From the NCBI RefSeq assembly GCF_000377505.1, contig NZ_KB898191.1:333670-397669 (forward strand): 64,000 nucleotides of DNA, written 5' to 3'. Shown here piece by piece: positions 34,871-43,778 of the stretch; position 1 is the stretch's first letter; the number at the start of each line of letters is the position of its first letter. Source of the DNA: Paenibacillus massiliensis 2301065 = DSM 16942 (GTDB taxonomy: Bacteria; Bacillota; Bacilli; Paenibacillales; Paenibacillaceae). The translations under genes were made by a program, and so were the position numbers. The notes under the pieces were generated by a model, which did no database searches, had not been told where the DNA came from, and saw only the letters and a program-made list of their open reading frames with translations.

Positions 34871-37800
34871 TTAGATCAGACTTGCAAACTTAAGAATTCT
34901 TTCGATCAATGCTGCCGTCTCTGCACGGCTCACTGGGGATTGACTATTCAGCATTCCTGCTTGATCCCCCTGCACAATACCTTGTTGTACAGCGAACCCT
35001 ACGGCGGCACTAGCCCATGAAGATACGAGATCCCCATCCTGATACGACTCAAGCTCAGACAGGCTATTGGCGGCTGTGTCCACATGTGCCAGCTTTACAG
35101 CACGAATGAGGATTGCGACCGCTTCCTCGCGGCTAATGTTCCGATTAGGCTTGAAGGAGCCATCATCATATCCGGTGAGGAGTCCATATGCAGAAGCCGT
35201 ATTGACATAATCCTGATACCAGGCATTCTGGTCCACATCGCTAAATGTCTTGCCTACCCGCGATTGGTCTTGAAGCCCGAATGCACGTACAGCAATTGTC
35301 GCAAATTCAGCACGGGTTATCTCACGATTAGGCTCGAAGCTTGAAGCACTGGTGCCTTCAACGACAAGTCTGGATGCCATGTTCACAATGGCGCCATTCG
35401 CCCAATGATTCACCGTATCAGCAAAGCCCTCTTCATTCCAAATTAGCGCATACGTCCCGCTGCTGAGCAAGCTGTTAATTTGTGCATAATATCGACCATT
35501 CAGTTGTATAACCTTAGTTGGCACGTGCATGAAGGATACCTGGGATTCATCGTACACAATACCTGTGGTAATACGATTAGGATCGTATCCTGCTGGCAAT
35601 AAAATAAGCGATTTTGCATATTCCTCAAAATCTGGCACAGTGATTTGTACCCCTTGATACTCTGCTGTCACAGCAAAATGGATTGCCGTTCCTACCAAGG
35701 TGAGATTTCGAGCAGCTGCAGCCCGCTCAATGGCCTGCATTTGTGCTGTGTTATCACCGGAAACGGTGATGCTATAATGAAGGCTTTGCAACTCCGTTGC
35801 TGCGCCATATTGATTAGCGATTCTGTCCGTATGAAGCTGTCTGGCTTGCAGAATCGTGCTACCTTGCCCTGCATTGATTTCGATAGAACCATCTTGTTTC
35901 TCAAGCCACTGAGTAAGCTTGGCATCCAGTTGTGTCCTAACCGTATTCTCACTTGCAGAATTGATGACGAGTTTGTTTCGTCCAGTCTTTTCGAGCACAG
36001 AGATTGCTTTGTCGCTGTCCACTTGAACAACAGTCACCTGTTCTCCGTTTTCATTTTGCACCGTAGTCGAAGCGATCGTGTCACCAGTTACTTCGTCTTT
36101 GACTTCGGAGCCATCATGATCTGACGATGAAGACTGATCATCTGTCGTACCTGGAGCAGAGTTATTGGTTCCGCCTCCGCCACCACCGTTGTCTCCACTA
36201 CCAGAATTGTCGTCGTTGCTGCTTCTAGTCCTTACGTTCACGACAATATCAATGGATTTACCTGCATATTCAATAGTAATTACCGTACTGCCCTTAGACA
36301 CTGCAGTAATTAGTCCATGCTCATTGACTGTAGCAACGTTCGGATTGGATGAAGTATACGTTACTCCTTCGCTTACGACCTTGTGGCTTCCATCTTCATA
36401 CACCGCTTGTGTTACCGTTTGCTGCGTTTCACCCTTTAATAGGTTGTATGACGCATTATCTACAGACAGATTGGTAACGGCAGGTGGACTATACAGTACA
36501 TTGACAATGGCCGCAGCAGACATTCCGTTGTAGACCGCTGTAATGACGGAAGTCCCCTCGGCGAGTCCAGTCACCAGACCATCGGTGTTCACAGTAGCTA
36601 TTTGAGGCTCCGATGAGCTGAACGTTACCCCGCTTGTGATGACATATGAGGAGTTGTCTTCCTCGTATACACCTGTAACAACAGTTTGATGTGTGTCATT
36701 CAACTGCAGGTTGTAGCTAGAGCTGTCCAATGTGATAGGAGGCTTGGTAGGTGTACGGAAGCCCTTCATCTCGCTTGCGTATGTGATTCCATAGCGATCT
36801 ATCGCATATGCGCGATAACTATAGTTGGCATCAGGTGCAAGGTTGGCCGCCTTAATGGAGTAATTCCCCGCACCACCCGCTGTGCTTGCATACCTGATAG
36901 CATGAGAGTTGGAATCATACACCTCAATACCACGTTCTGTCACAGGGTTCTTGCCTTGTATGACTACTTCACCTGAGAGCTCCGCATAGCTTGAGGTGAT
37001 GGTGTTCACATCCCCTGTTGCTACGATTGGAGCTGATTGTAACGTCCAGGTCTCGTTGATGATGGAACCCATCACTTCTGAATAACCACCAAATGAGAAG
37101 AGCTGGTCACGCTTCGGGTCATACACCATAGCAACATGACCACGCTTGTTGGTGACAAGAGGCTGTTGGCTCCAGTCTGTCCCGCTCCAGAACCAGGTAT
37201 CATCGTTCATTCGTCCGCCGGATCCCAGTATTTCGCCGCCGAACAGGATGATATGCGCACCATCATAGGCTAGACCATAGGCCATCCGTATGTTTGGGGC
37301 ACTTGTGGTTATGTGTTGAGTCCAGTCTACGCCGTCCCAAGTCCACGTATCGTTAAGAAAACCTCCGCTAGAGTTTCCACCGAACATCACAAGATTCTGA
37401 TTGGCCGGATCGTAGGCCATTTGCCCGAAAGCACGGGGAGTTGGGCTCGTTGAAGGTGCTTGTTGAACCCAGTTACCTCCATCCCACACCCATGTTTCAT
37501 TGGTAGGCCCTGTCTGAGACTGACCACCGAAAAAGACAATATTACCATTTTTTTCATCCGTGGCCATATACGGAACTCCCCGAAGTCCAGGGCTAGCAGA
37601 AGGCGTCAGCTCCTGCCAATCAGTGCCTGTCCAGGTCCAGGTATCTCCGAGAAAATTCGTCCGACCATCTCCGCCATACATAATAATCCGATTTGAAATG
37701 GGGTCATATGCCATACCACCACCACTTCTTGCAGGCGGCGTGACCGTGGGGTGGAGCTGCTCCCAGTTCTCCCCATCCCATGTCCATGTGTCATTAACAC

Positions 37801-38056
37801 GAATGGTAGAGCCTCCTACGTAACCTCCAAACATGAGAATTTTCTCACTTCTTGGGTCATAGGCCATCAAGGGAGCTGTTCTCGCTTGAGGTAGAGTCGT
37901 CGGATATCTCTCTGTCCAGACATAATTCTCTGTCGTAGCTAAGGAAGCTGAAGTAGCTCCTACTTGCGACATCAAAATACTGACCGGTAGGTTGATGATC
38001 AGATTTAACGATAGAACCAACAATATTATTTTTTGTGATAGTCTTGCTGCAAACAA
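34871..38056 (-). CDS. surface protein with kelch repeats, Big_2 domains and three SLH domains
   Basis: A secreted 1061-residue protein. A signal peptide (about 1-40, IILLVLSLNLIINLPVSI) is followed by about six kelch-type repeats (about 50-340), each with a MAYDP...FGG...DTWTWDG pattern, likely a beta-propeller. After a short Fn3-like stretch (about 345-435) come two bacterial Ig-like Big_2 domains (about 440-520 and 525-605, with ATVNTDGLVTGLAEGTSVIT), a Gly/Ser/Asp-rich linker, a 200-residue region without a recognised fold, and three SLH domains at the C-terminus (ITRAEFATIAVRAFGL, ISREEAVAILIRAV, VSRAETAALIERIL) that bind pyruvylated wall polymer. The start is a TTG at 38056 behind GGGGGG. 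Probably an adhesin or carbohydrate-binding surface protein. Confidence 0.9.
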   Translation of the reverse strand: MFAARLSQKIILLVLSLNLIINLPVSILMSQVGATSASLATTENYVWTERYPTTLPQARTAPLMAYDPRSEKILMFGGYVGGSTIRVNDTWTWDGENWEQLHPTVTPPARSGGGMAYDPISNRIIMYGGDGRTNFLGDTWTWTGTDWQELTPSASPGLRGVPYMATDEKNGNIVFFGGQSQTGPTNETWVWDGGNWVQQAPSTSPTPRAFGQMAYDPANQNLVMFGGNSSGGFLNDTWTWDGVDWTQHITTSAPNIRMAYGLAYDGAHIILFGGEILGSGGRMNDDTWFWSGTDWSQQPLVTNKRGHVAMVYDPKRDQLFSFGGYSEVMGSIINETWTLQSAPIVATGDVNTITSSYAELSGEVVIQGKNPVTERGIEVYDSNSHAIRYASTAGGAGNYSIKAANLAPDANYSYRAYAIDRYGITYASEMKGFRTPTKPPITLDSSSYNLQLNDTHQTVVTGVYEEDNSSYVITSGVTFSSSEPQIATVNTDGLVTGLAEGTSVITAVYNGMSAAAIVNVLYSPPAVTNLSVDNASYNLLKGETQQTVTQAVYEDGSHKVVSEGVTYTSSNPNVATVNEHGLITAVSKGSTVITIEYAGKSIDIVVNVRTRSSNDDNSGSGDNGGGGGGTNNSAPGTTDDQSSSSDHDGSEVKDEVTGDTIASTTVQNENGEQVTVVQVDSDKAISVLEKTGRNKLVINSASENTVRTQLDAKLTQWLEKQDGSIEINAGQGSTILQARQLHTDRIANQYGAATELQSLHYSITVSGDNTAQMQAIERAAAARNLTLVGTAIHFAVTAEYQGVQITVPDFEEYAKSLILLPAGYDPNRITTGIVYDESQVSFMHVPTKVIQLNGRYYAQINSLLSSGTYALIWNEEGFADTVNHWANGAIVNMASRLVVEGTSASSFEPNREITRAEFATIAVRAFGLQDQSRVGKTFSDVDQNAWYQDYVNTASAYGLLTGYDDGSFKPNRNISREEAVAILIRAVKLAHVDTAANSLSELESYQDGDLVSSWASAAVGFAVQQGIVQGDQAGMLNSQSPVSRAETAALIERILKFASLI

Positions 38057-38258
38057 TGTGGTACCCCCCGTTATAATGTAAAATTAATTGAGCCTAATCA
38101 TATATCGGTAGAGTGATATAGTTCATAAATATCTCTTTTGTACTAGATCCTTTTACAAGATTTATAAATTCAGTGCATGTTATCAATACTTGCTAATGAT
38201 TAGAGTTCTATTGGGCGTGGAGAACCCTGAAGCCTTAAACCGAACATGGGCTATTGTC

Positions 38259-38292
38259 AAAATAAAAAGCGGCCGCACCTGGCGAACCGCTC
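38259..38292 (-). terminator. probable terminator of the cotJ operon
   Basis: On the minus strand AGCGG...CCGCT with an inner CGC/GCG helix is followed by TTTTTATTTT, just after the cotJC stop at 38301. The stem is interrupted, so the call is moderate. Confidence 0.45.
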
Positions 38293-38300
38293 TTCTTCGT

Positions 38301-38870
38301 TCAAAAGATTTTCTTATGCTCCCGATCCTCCTTGAGAATCTCGACAGCTTCCCGGAATCGCAGAGAATGCACCACCTCGCGCTCCCTCAGGAACTTCAGG
38401 CTATCCTGCAGATCGACATCATCCGTCATATCGATCAGCCATTGATAGGTGGCCCTGGCCTTCTCCTCCGCTGCGATATCCTCGTACAAATCGGCTATGG
38501 GATCACCCTTCGCTTGAATATAGCTCGCCGTAAACGGAACACCTGCTGCGTTCTCATAGAAAAGCGCCCGGTCATGGCTCACATAGTGTGCGTCCAAGCC
38601 TGCTGCCTTCAGCTGCTCTGTCGTTGCATCCTTCGTCAGCTTATAGATCATGGTGGCGATCATTTCGAGATGAGCGAATTCTTCTGTACCGATATCATTA
38701 AGCAGACCGATGACTTTATCTGGTATAGTGTACCGCTGGTTAAGATATCGAAGGGCCGCGGCCAGCTCGCCGTCTGCTCCACCATATTGCTCCTGCAGCA
38801 ATTTGGCCATATGCGGGTCACATTTACTTACACGTACAGGGTACTGCAGTTTCTTCTCATAAATCCACAT
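38301..38870 (-). CDS. cotJC: spore coat protein CotJC (manganese-catalase-like)
   Basis: 189 residues starting MWIYEKKLQYPVRVSKCDP, the family's signature N-terminus. The four-helix-bundle acids and histidines that bind the di-manganese centre in Mn-catalases are visible: LQEQYGG near the start, DIGTEEFAHLEMIATMI (E-x-x-H), DIAAEEKARATYQWL and LREREVVHSLRF. It is incorporated into the inner spore coat, with the JA and JB proteins. Third gene of cotJABC, 33 bases after cotJB. Confidence 0.95.
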   Translation of the reverse strand: MWIYEKKLQYPVRVSKCDPHMAKLLQEQYGGADGELAAALRYLNQRYTIPDKVIGLLNDIGTEEFAHLEMIATMIYKLTKDATTEQLKAAGLDAHYVSHDRALFYENAAGVPFTASYIQAKGDPIADLYEDIAAEEKARATYQWLIDMTDDVDLQDSLKFLREREVVHSLRFREAVEILKEDREHKKIF

Positions 38871-38903
38871 GTAACGGACCTCCTATCCTCTCCAAATCGC
38901 GCT

Positions 38904-39239
38904 TCATACCTGCCATGGCCATGGAGTTTTGCTCCACTCCCACGGATACTTCGAGAACGCGTGACCAAAGTGCATTAAAGGCCCATATAGCAGCTGGAAT
39001 TGATGGGCGAGCTGTGTCCGCTCCTTGGTCAGCTTGTTATATTGCTCAATCGCCTGATAGTCATCAGGATGAGTATCGAGGTACAGATTCAGCTCGACGA
39101 GCACAAAATCTACGGCCTGCAGCTGCTCCAGTAGTTCATAATATTTGTCATCACACATCTTCTCCGCTTCGGCCCCATAGAGCGGCTGATTCGGAGAATT
39201 CGGCTGTGGCAGCTTCGCATTCGGCTCCTGATTGCTCAT
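38904..39239 (-). CDS. cotJB: spore coat protein CotJB
   Basis: 111 residues. The conserved part is YYELLEQLQAVDFVLVELNL...HPDD...FQLLYGPLMHFG and ends with WPWQV, matching the CotJB family; the first 30 residues are Pro/Asn-rich and variable. The ATG at 39239 overlaps the cotJA stop as ATGA. Needed with CotJA for proper assembly of CotJC. Confidence 0.93.
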   Translation of the reverse strand: MSNQEPNAKLPQPNSPNQPLYGAEAEKMCDDKYYELLEQLQAVDFVLVELNLYLDTHPDDYQAIEQYNKLTKERTQLAHQFQLLYGPLMHFGHAFSKYPWEWSKTPWPWQV

Positions 39240-39466
39240 CCTACTCCGCCCCCCTTCGTGGTCAGATTAGGCACGTAAGGACTATAGAGTGCAGGCCATA
39301 ATGTTCCTTTTCTCAAAGCCTCTGCTGGACTGAATTGCGGCAGTCCAGGCGGCTGAAATGTAATGAACAGATTCGGGGGCAGGCTATAGAATTTGACTCG
39401 AATCGGCGGACAGGGATCGCACGGACCTACAAAGGGATAGTATCTACCCTCTTGCGGAAATTTCAC
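39236..39466 (-). CDS. cotJA: spore coat protein CotJA
   Basis: 76 residues from the GTG at 39466, seven to eight bases behind GGAGGTAAA; the frame is open to 39508 but those residues overlie the ribosome binding site. Conserved motifs: FVGPCDPCPPIRVKFYSLPP, LFITFQPPGLPQFSP, EALRKGTLWPALYSPY. First gene of cotJABC, which in Bacillus is transcribed by sigma-E in the mother cell. Confidence 0.93.
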   Translation of the reverse strand: MKFPQEGRYYPFVGPCDPCPPIRVKFYSLPPNLFITFQPPGLPQFSPAEALRKGTLWPALYSPYVPNLTTKGGGVG

Positions 39467-39830
39467 GGCTTTACCTCCTTCGCTCAGCTTTCCTTCTAGA
39501 ACGAGCAACTCATGCGCTACACATACAATTTATAAGCATCACACTCCATATCGGCATGCGACTTTCAAGATAAGACGTACGTACGATCAATACATATACA
39601 ATTCAATATGACATGAAATCCATAGGCTCTGTTATCCAATCTATGCACAACGCAGCTTATTCTGAACTGGAAAATACGCATAGTAGCCTCGTATTATATC
39701 GATGTTTCATGATATCAATAAAAACAGCTGTCGATGTACTTTCACAGAAGATAGACCTCGTCAGATTGAAACTTATCCTACGATGATCGAATTGTTCAGC
39801 TCTGCTGAAAATTGATAGATGTCATCATCG
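39467..39830. other. gene-free stretch upstream of cotJ
   Basis: No convincing coding frame. It must hold the cotJ promoter on the minus strand. A GTCATATT element, like a sigma-E -35, occurs on the minus strand at about 39608-39615 but I could not pair it with a convincing -10. Nothing else stands out. Confidence 0.4.
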
Positions 39831-39867
39831 AAAAAAAAGCTGCTCCTGTCCAAAGACAGAAGCAGCT
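39831..39867 (-). terminator. terminator of the CorC-type gene
   Basis: On the minus strand AGCTGCTTCTGTC, loop TTTG and GACAGGAGCAGCT (arms 39855-39867 and 39838-39850, one mismatch) are followed by eight T. Confidence 0.85.
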
Positions 39868-39982
39868 GTGACCAGCCTGATGTCCCATATGTATTGCAGC
39901 TACATTTGGGGCACCGTGTTGGCAGTGATATTCAGTTCATTCCTATAACGTTATCCTACAATTTATCCGTGTCTGGGTCACA

Positions 39983-41326
39983 TTACGTTCGCTTGGACGA
40001 TTCTGAAGGTGCGGAATCCCCCAGAATGATACGTACTCGCAAAATGCGCAGTGCAGTAGCCTCTTCCACTTCTAGCACGGCACCATCCCACTGGACCTGC
40101 TGTCCTTGCTGAGGACTGCCCGCCAGCTCCTTGAACAGCCATCCCCCGATAGAGTCCACCTCACGATCCTCCAGTTCCAGACCCGTGAGCTTGTTCACAT
40201 CCTCTATCAGCAATCGTCCGTCTACAGACATCTCATGTCCATTCCTTTCCACCTCAGGCCGCTCGTCCTCGAATTCATCGTATAAATCACCCACGATTTC
40301 CTCCAGAATGGCTTCAGCAGTTAACATTCCAGCGGTTCCCCCATACTCATCTACAACGAGCGTAAGCTGGGAATGCTTGTTCTGCAGGAGACGCAGCACC
40401 TCGCTGATCTCCATGGATTCTGGCACACTCAGAATGGGTCTGACTACCGTCCTCAGATCGACAGGAGCTTCTCCCTCGGACAGAAGCACATCCGTAATAT
40501 GGACGAAGCCGATCACCTGATCCTTGTCCTCCAAGGCTACAGGGTATCTGGAATGACGTGTCTCCTTGATAATCTGCAGGTTCTCTTCCAGCGTCAGATT
40601 AGCATAGAGGCAGTGCATGTCCGTCCGTGGTAGCATCACTTCTCTTGCTAGCAGATCCGAGAAATCGAAGAGATTATCCATCAGCTTGATCTCATCCTTG
40701 TCGATGACACCACTCTTGGCACTTTGGTTCATGAGAATACGAATCTCTTCCTCAGAATGTGCTCCCTCAGCTTCACTGGCGGGCTGAAATCCGAACATCC
40801 TAAGTAACGCATTGGCTGAAGCATTCAGCACCCAAATGACAGGCAGGAATATTTTATAGAAGATCAGTAATGGAGCAGAGAGTAAGAGTGCCACACCCTC
40901 TGTACGCTGAATGGCTAAGGATTTGGGAGCCAGCTCACCTAGCACAATATGCAGAAATGTAATCATGCAAAAACCAATCATCACAGAGATCGTTGTTACC
41001 AACCGCTCATCTGTAGCACCGAATTGATAGAGCAGCGGCTCGACCAGCAGCTCTGATATAGCAGGCTCTCCAAGCCAGCCTAATCCCAGGGAAGTGAGCG
41101 TAATGCCCAGTTGCGTCGCGGACAGATAAGCATCCAATCTCTGGTTCACACGAATGGCATAGCCTGCCAGACGATTTCCCTCGGCCTGAAGCTGTGTCAG
41201 ACGGGATTGTCGCATTTTAACAAGCGAGAACTCGGCAGCGACGAATACCCCGTTCAAAAATACGAGCAGCAGCACCAGAAACAGATTGACGAACAATTGT
41301 CCAAGATGAAACTCGGCATGTCCCAC
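39983..41326 (-). CDS. hemolysin/CorC-type (CNNM) membrane protein
   Basis: 447 residues: DUF21/CNNM transmembrane domain (about 1-190, with four hydrophobic segments and LNGVFVAAEFSLVKMRQSRL at the start), a CBS pair (about 205-345, starting REVMLPRTDMHCL), and a CorC_HlyC C-terminal domain. The family exports divalent cations such as magnesium or cobalt, with ATP sensing by the CBS pair; older names call it hemolysin. The start is a GTG behind AAGGAG. It is 16 bases downstream of the yfkAB stop and may be co-transcribed with it. Confidence 0.92.
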   Translation of the reverse strand: MGHAEFHLGQLFVNLFLVLLLVFLNGVFVAAEFSLVKMRQSRLTQLQAEGNRLAGYAIRVNQRLDAYLSATQLGITLTSLGLGWLGEPAISELLVEPLLYQFGATDERLVTTISVMIGFCMITFLHIVLGELAPKSLAIQRTEGVALLLSAPLLIFYKIFLPVIWVLNASANALLRMFGFQPASEAEGAHSEEEIRILMNQSAKSGVIDKDEIKLMDNLFDFSDLLAREVMLPRTDMHCLYANLTLEENLQIIKETRHSRYPVALEDKDQVIGFVHITDVLLSEGEAPVDLRTVVRPILSVPESMEISEVLRLLQNKHSQLTLVVDEYGGTAGMLTAEAILEEIVGDLYDEFEDERPEVERNGHEMSVDGRLLIEDVNKLTGLELEDREVDSIGGWLFKELAGSPQQGQQVQWDGAVLEVEEATALRILRVRIILGDSAPSESSKRT

Positions 41327-41342
41327 TACAAACTCCTTCTTT

Positions 41343-42479
41343 CTATAGGTTAATGGCTTTCCTGGACTTGAAATCCACTCCCCGGTAATACATATCCGCT
41401 ACCAACAGATTTGGCCCACAGCAACTGGCAGCTGGACAATAGCAATTCACTGTTTTGTTCAGCGGATGCTCATTCAGCCATTGCTCAAAGATATCATCCA
41501 GCTTTTGCTCCTGTATATTCCCGAAGGCCGGGATATCCGCAAAATCCGTTACATATACACTACCCGTGAACATGTTAACATTAACACGGTTACGACCATC
41601 CGGATCGTTCCGAACGGTGACTTTGGGCTCCGTACGAAGGCGACGAACCAGCTTCTGATCCTCTTCACGGTCTGAGCAGGCAAATACAGGCAGTGTCCCG
41701 AACAGCATCCACAGCTCTGGATCACGGGCATCTAGCAAACGATGAATGGCCTCTCGCATCTCTTGTAATGAGATCACGGGAAGGGATGCTGCAAAATTCG
41801 ATGCATACATTGGGTGCACCTCATGACGTCGGCAGCCGATCTCCCGAATCAACTGATGAATTTCAGGCAATCTCGTATGTGTACGGTAATTAATCATGGA
41901 TTCCGCAGAAATGAACATCCCCATCTTACTAAGCTGCAAGGAATTCTCCATCATCTTCTCATATAGACGTGCAGCTGCTACTGAAGGCACGGGTCTACCG
42001 CTATTAGCAAAGCCCACTGCATGGAAATTATCAGCATCCACATAATTGTGGGAGATGTGCATGACATCGAGATATGGCAGCATCTTCTCGTATCTGCCGA
42101 TATCGAGCGTCAGATTGGAATTGATCTGTGAGCGTATGCCACGCTCCCTGGCGTATTTCAGCAAAGGCACGATTACCTCATCCACCGTCTTCTCCAGCAG
42201 GGCAGGCTCCCCGCCAGTAATACTGATGGTCTGCAGATGCTCAACCTCATCCAGTCTTTTCAGCATGAGCGGTAGCGGCAGGAAAGGCTCTTCCTTCATG
42301 ACCAGTGTATCCCCTACAGCGCAATGCTCACACCGCATATTACACAGGTGCGTAACGGTCATCTCTACGCTTGTCAGCACATGACGACCATGCTGCCGCA
42401 ACGAGACAATCGGATCCCACGGATCGTTAGTCGGTGTAATCTCCGGTAATACGGGTTCATGATTGTGTAACAATGTCAT
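41343..42479 (-). CDS. yfkAB: YfkAB-type radical SAM protein (CxCxxxxC motif)
   Basis: 378 residues. The radical SAM cluster site is CNMRCEHC. SITGGEPALLEK is the GGE motif. Near the C-terminus the CYCPAASCCGPN stretch supplies the CxCxxxxC pattern that defines the YfkAB group. The substrate is not known. The fused form is usual in Bacillales; older B. subtilis annotation split it into yfkA and yfkB. ATG at 42479 with AGGTGAAT. Confidence 0.88.
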   Translation of the reverse strand: MTLLHNHEPVLPEITPTNDPWDPIVSLRQHGRHVLTSVEMTVTHLCNMRCEHCAVGDTLVMKEEPFLPLPLMLKRLDEVEHLQTISITGGEPALLEKTVDEVIVPLLKYARERGIRSQINSNLTLDIGRYEKMLPYLDVMHISHNYVDADNFHAVGFANSGRPVPSVAAARLYEKMMENSLQLSKMGMFISAESMINYRTHTRLPEIHQLIREIGCRRHEVHPMYASNFAASLPVISLQEMREAIHRLLDARDPELWMLFGTLPVFACSDREEDQKLVRRLRTEPKVTVRNDPDGRNRVNVNMFTGSVYVTDFADIPAFGNIQEQKLDDIFEQWLNEHPLNKTVNCYCPAASCCGPNLLVADMYYRGVDFKSRKAINL

Positions 42480-42600
42480 TAGTATTCACCTTATCTTTCA
42501 GCATATTGCATTTTATATCCGATTTCATACATTTTGTTCGATTCCATACTTTTCGTTCTTGGCATCTATTACTGATAATCGAGCTTCATTTCTGAGCTGA

Positions 42601-43707
42601 TTAGAGCTGTGGAGGTGAATGAGGCCTGTTAAGTCCCTCTGCATCCGTAATCATGACAGATAAGACTACAGACAAATCCAGTTCATAGGGGGTACTCAGC
42701 TCTTGCCCGTCAGCACTTTTCAGGACACGAATGATGGGTCTCTGAGGAATCCGCTTATGAATACGAACTACTACTCCCTCTTCCCCTGTACTCAGACGCA
42801 CCGTCAATCCAGGCGGGTAAATAGCGACACAATCCCTGAACATTTCGAGGATTCGCTGCTCATATAGCGTCCCTGCCCCCGTATATAGGACATCCACGGC
42901 CTGATGTGGCAGCAATGGTTCTCGGTAACTACGATTAGCTGTCATGGCATCATACGAATCCACCAAGGCCAGTAATTTGGAATAATCATGGATTTCATGA
43001 CGGGCCAGCCCATGCGGATAACCGCTACCGTCGATTCGTTCATGATGCTGTAAAGCACAAAGAGCAGATATACTTGAGACGTTGGGTTCATCCTTTAAAA
43101 TCTGGTAGCCCAGCGTCGTATGCTGCTTTACCTGCTCGTATTCAGCATCTGTAAGCCTGTCAGGCTTCAGCAAAATGTGCTGGGGAATACGGGTCTTACC
43201 AATATCATGCAGCAGAGCCCCCATGCCTAGATCCAGCAATTCACTCTTGGTATAGCCATTCGCAATGCCCAGTACCAGTGTATATACACAAACAGTCAAG
43301 GAGTGCTGATACAAATCCTGATCTGTTGTCCCCATATTCATCAGCATGATCATAGCATCCTCCCGACCTCCAATATCATCGAGAATGGAGCTCATGATGC
43401 TGCCGAAGGACTTACCCAGATATGACACCGAGGACCCCGAAGAGCTGGAAGAGGCGAGTCTGAACTGCTTCTTGATTTCCTTAAGCGCGTGCTGTCTTGT
43501 CTTGTCCTGTAGCATTTCTGGAATATGGATATCATCCGTATGCGGGTCCTGAATATAGACATAGGCCACGCCAATCTCGTGAAGCCGGCGGATCAATCGT
43601 TCGCTCAGCTCCACATTTTCAGACAGCAATACCATGCCATCCTCGTTAAAAATTCTCTTGCCCAGCTTCATGCCAGGCTGCAGTTGACTTACAGATAGCA
43701 GCCGCAA
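42601..43707 (-). CDS. HD-GYP domain phosphodiesterase, copy A
   Basis: 368 residues. A short N-terminal domain with a DUF3391-like start (SVSQLQPGMKLGKRIFNEDG) is followed by the HD-GYP domain: YQHSLTVCVYTLVLG, LLHDIGKTRIP (HD), VKQHTTLGYQIL and HHERIDGSGYPHGL (HH...GYP). These residues bind a di- or tri-iron centre and hydrolyse cyclic di-GMP. A Ser-rich patch (about 86-92) separates the parts. It starts with a TTG at 43707 behind GGGAGAGGA. The gene at 46162 has the same build, so the two are paralogues. Confidence 0.88.
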   Translation of the reverse strand: MRLLSVSQLQPGMKLGKRIFNEDGMVLLSENVELSERLIRRLHEIGVAYVYIQDPHTDDIHIPEMLQDKTRQHALKEIKKQFRLASSSSSGSSVSYLGKSFGSIMSSILDDIGGREDAMIMLMNMGTTDQDLYQHSLTVCVYTLVLGIANGYTKSELLDLGMGALLHDIGKTRIPQHILLKPDRLTDAEYEQVKQHTTLGYQILKDEPNVSSISALCALQHHERIDGSGYPHGLARHEIHDYSKLLALVDSYDAMTANRSYREPLLPHQAVDVLYTGAGTLYEQRILEMFRDCVAIYPPGLTVRLSTGEEGVVVRIHKRIPQRPIIRVLKSADGQELSTPYELDLSVVLSVMITDAEGLNRPHSPPQL

Positions 43708-43778
43708 TGCGCAATCCTCTCCCGATGTTTAATCAAACTCTTGTCGTGCTGCCTCGTTCTGGCTCCTGATAGAGCCAT

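Noticed and set aside
39520..39620. Sigma-E promoter for cotJ
   Set aside because: A GTCATATT-like -35 exists on the minus strand but no matching -10 at the right distance, and a CATACAAT element lies on the wrong strand.
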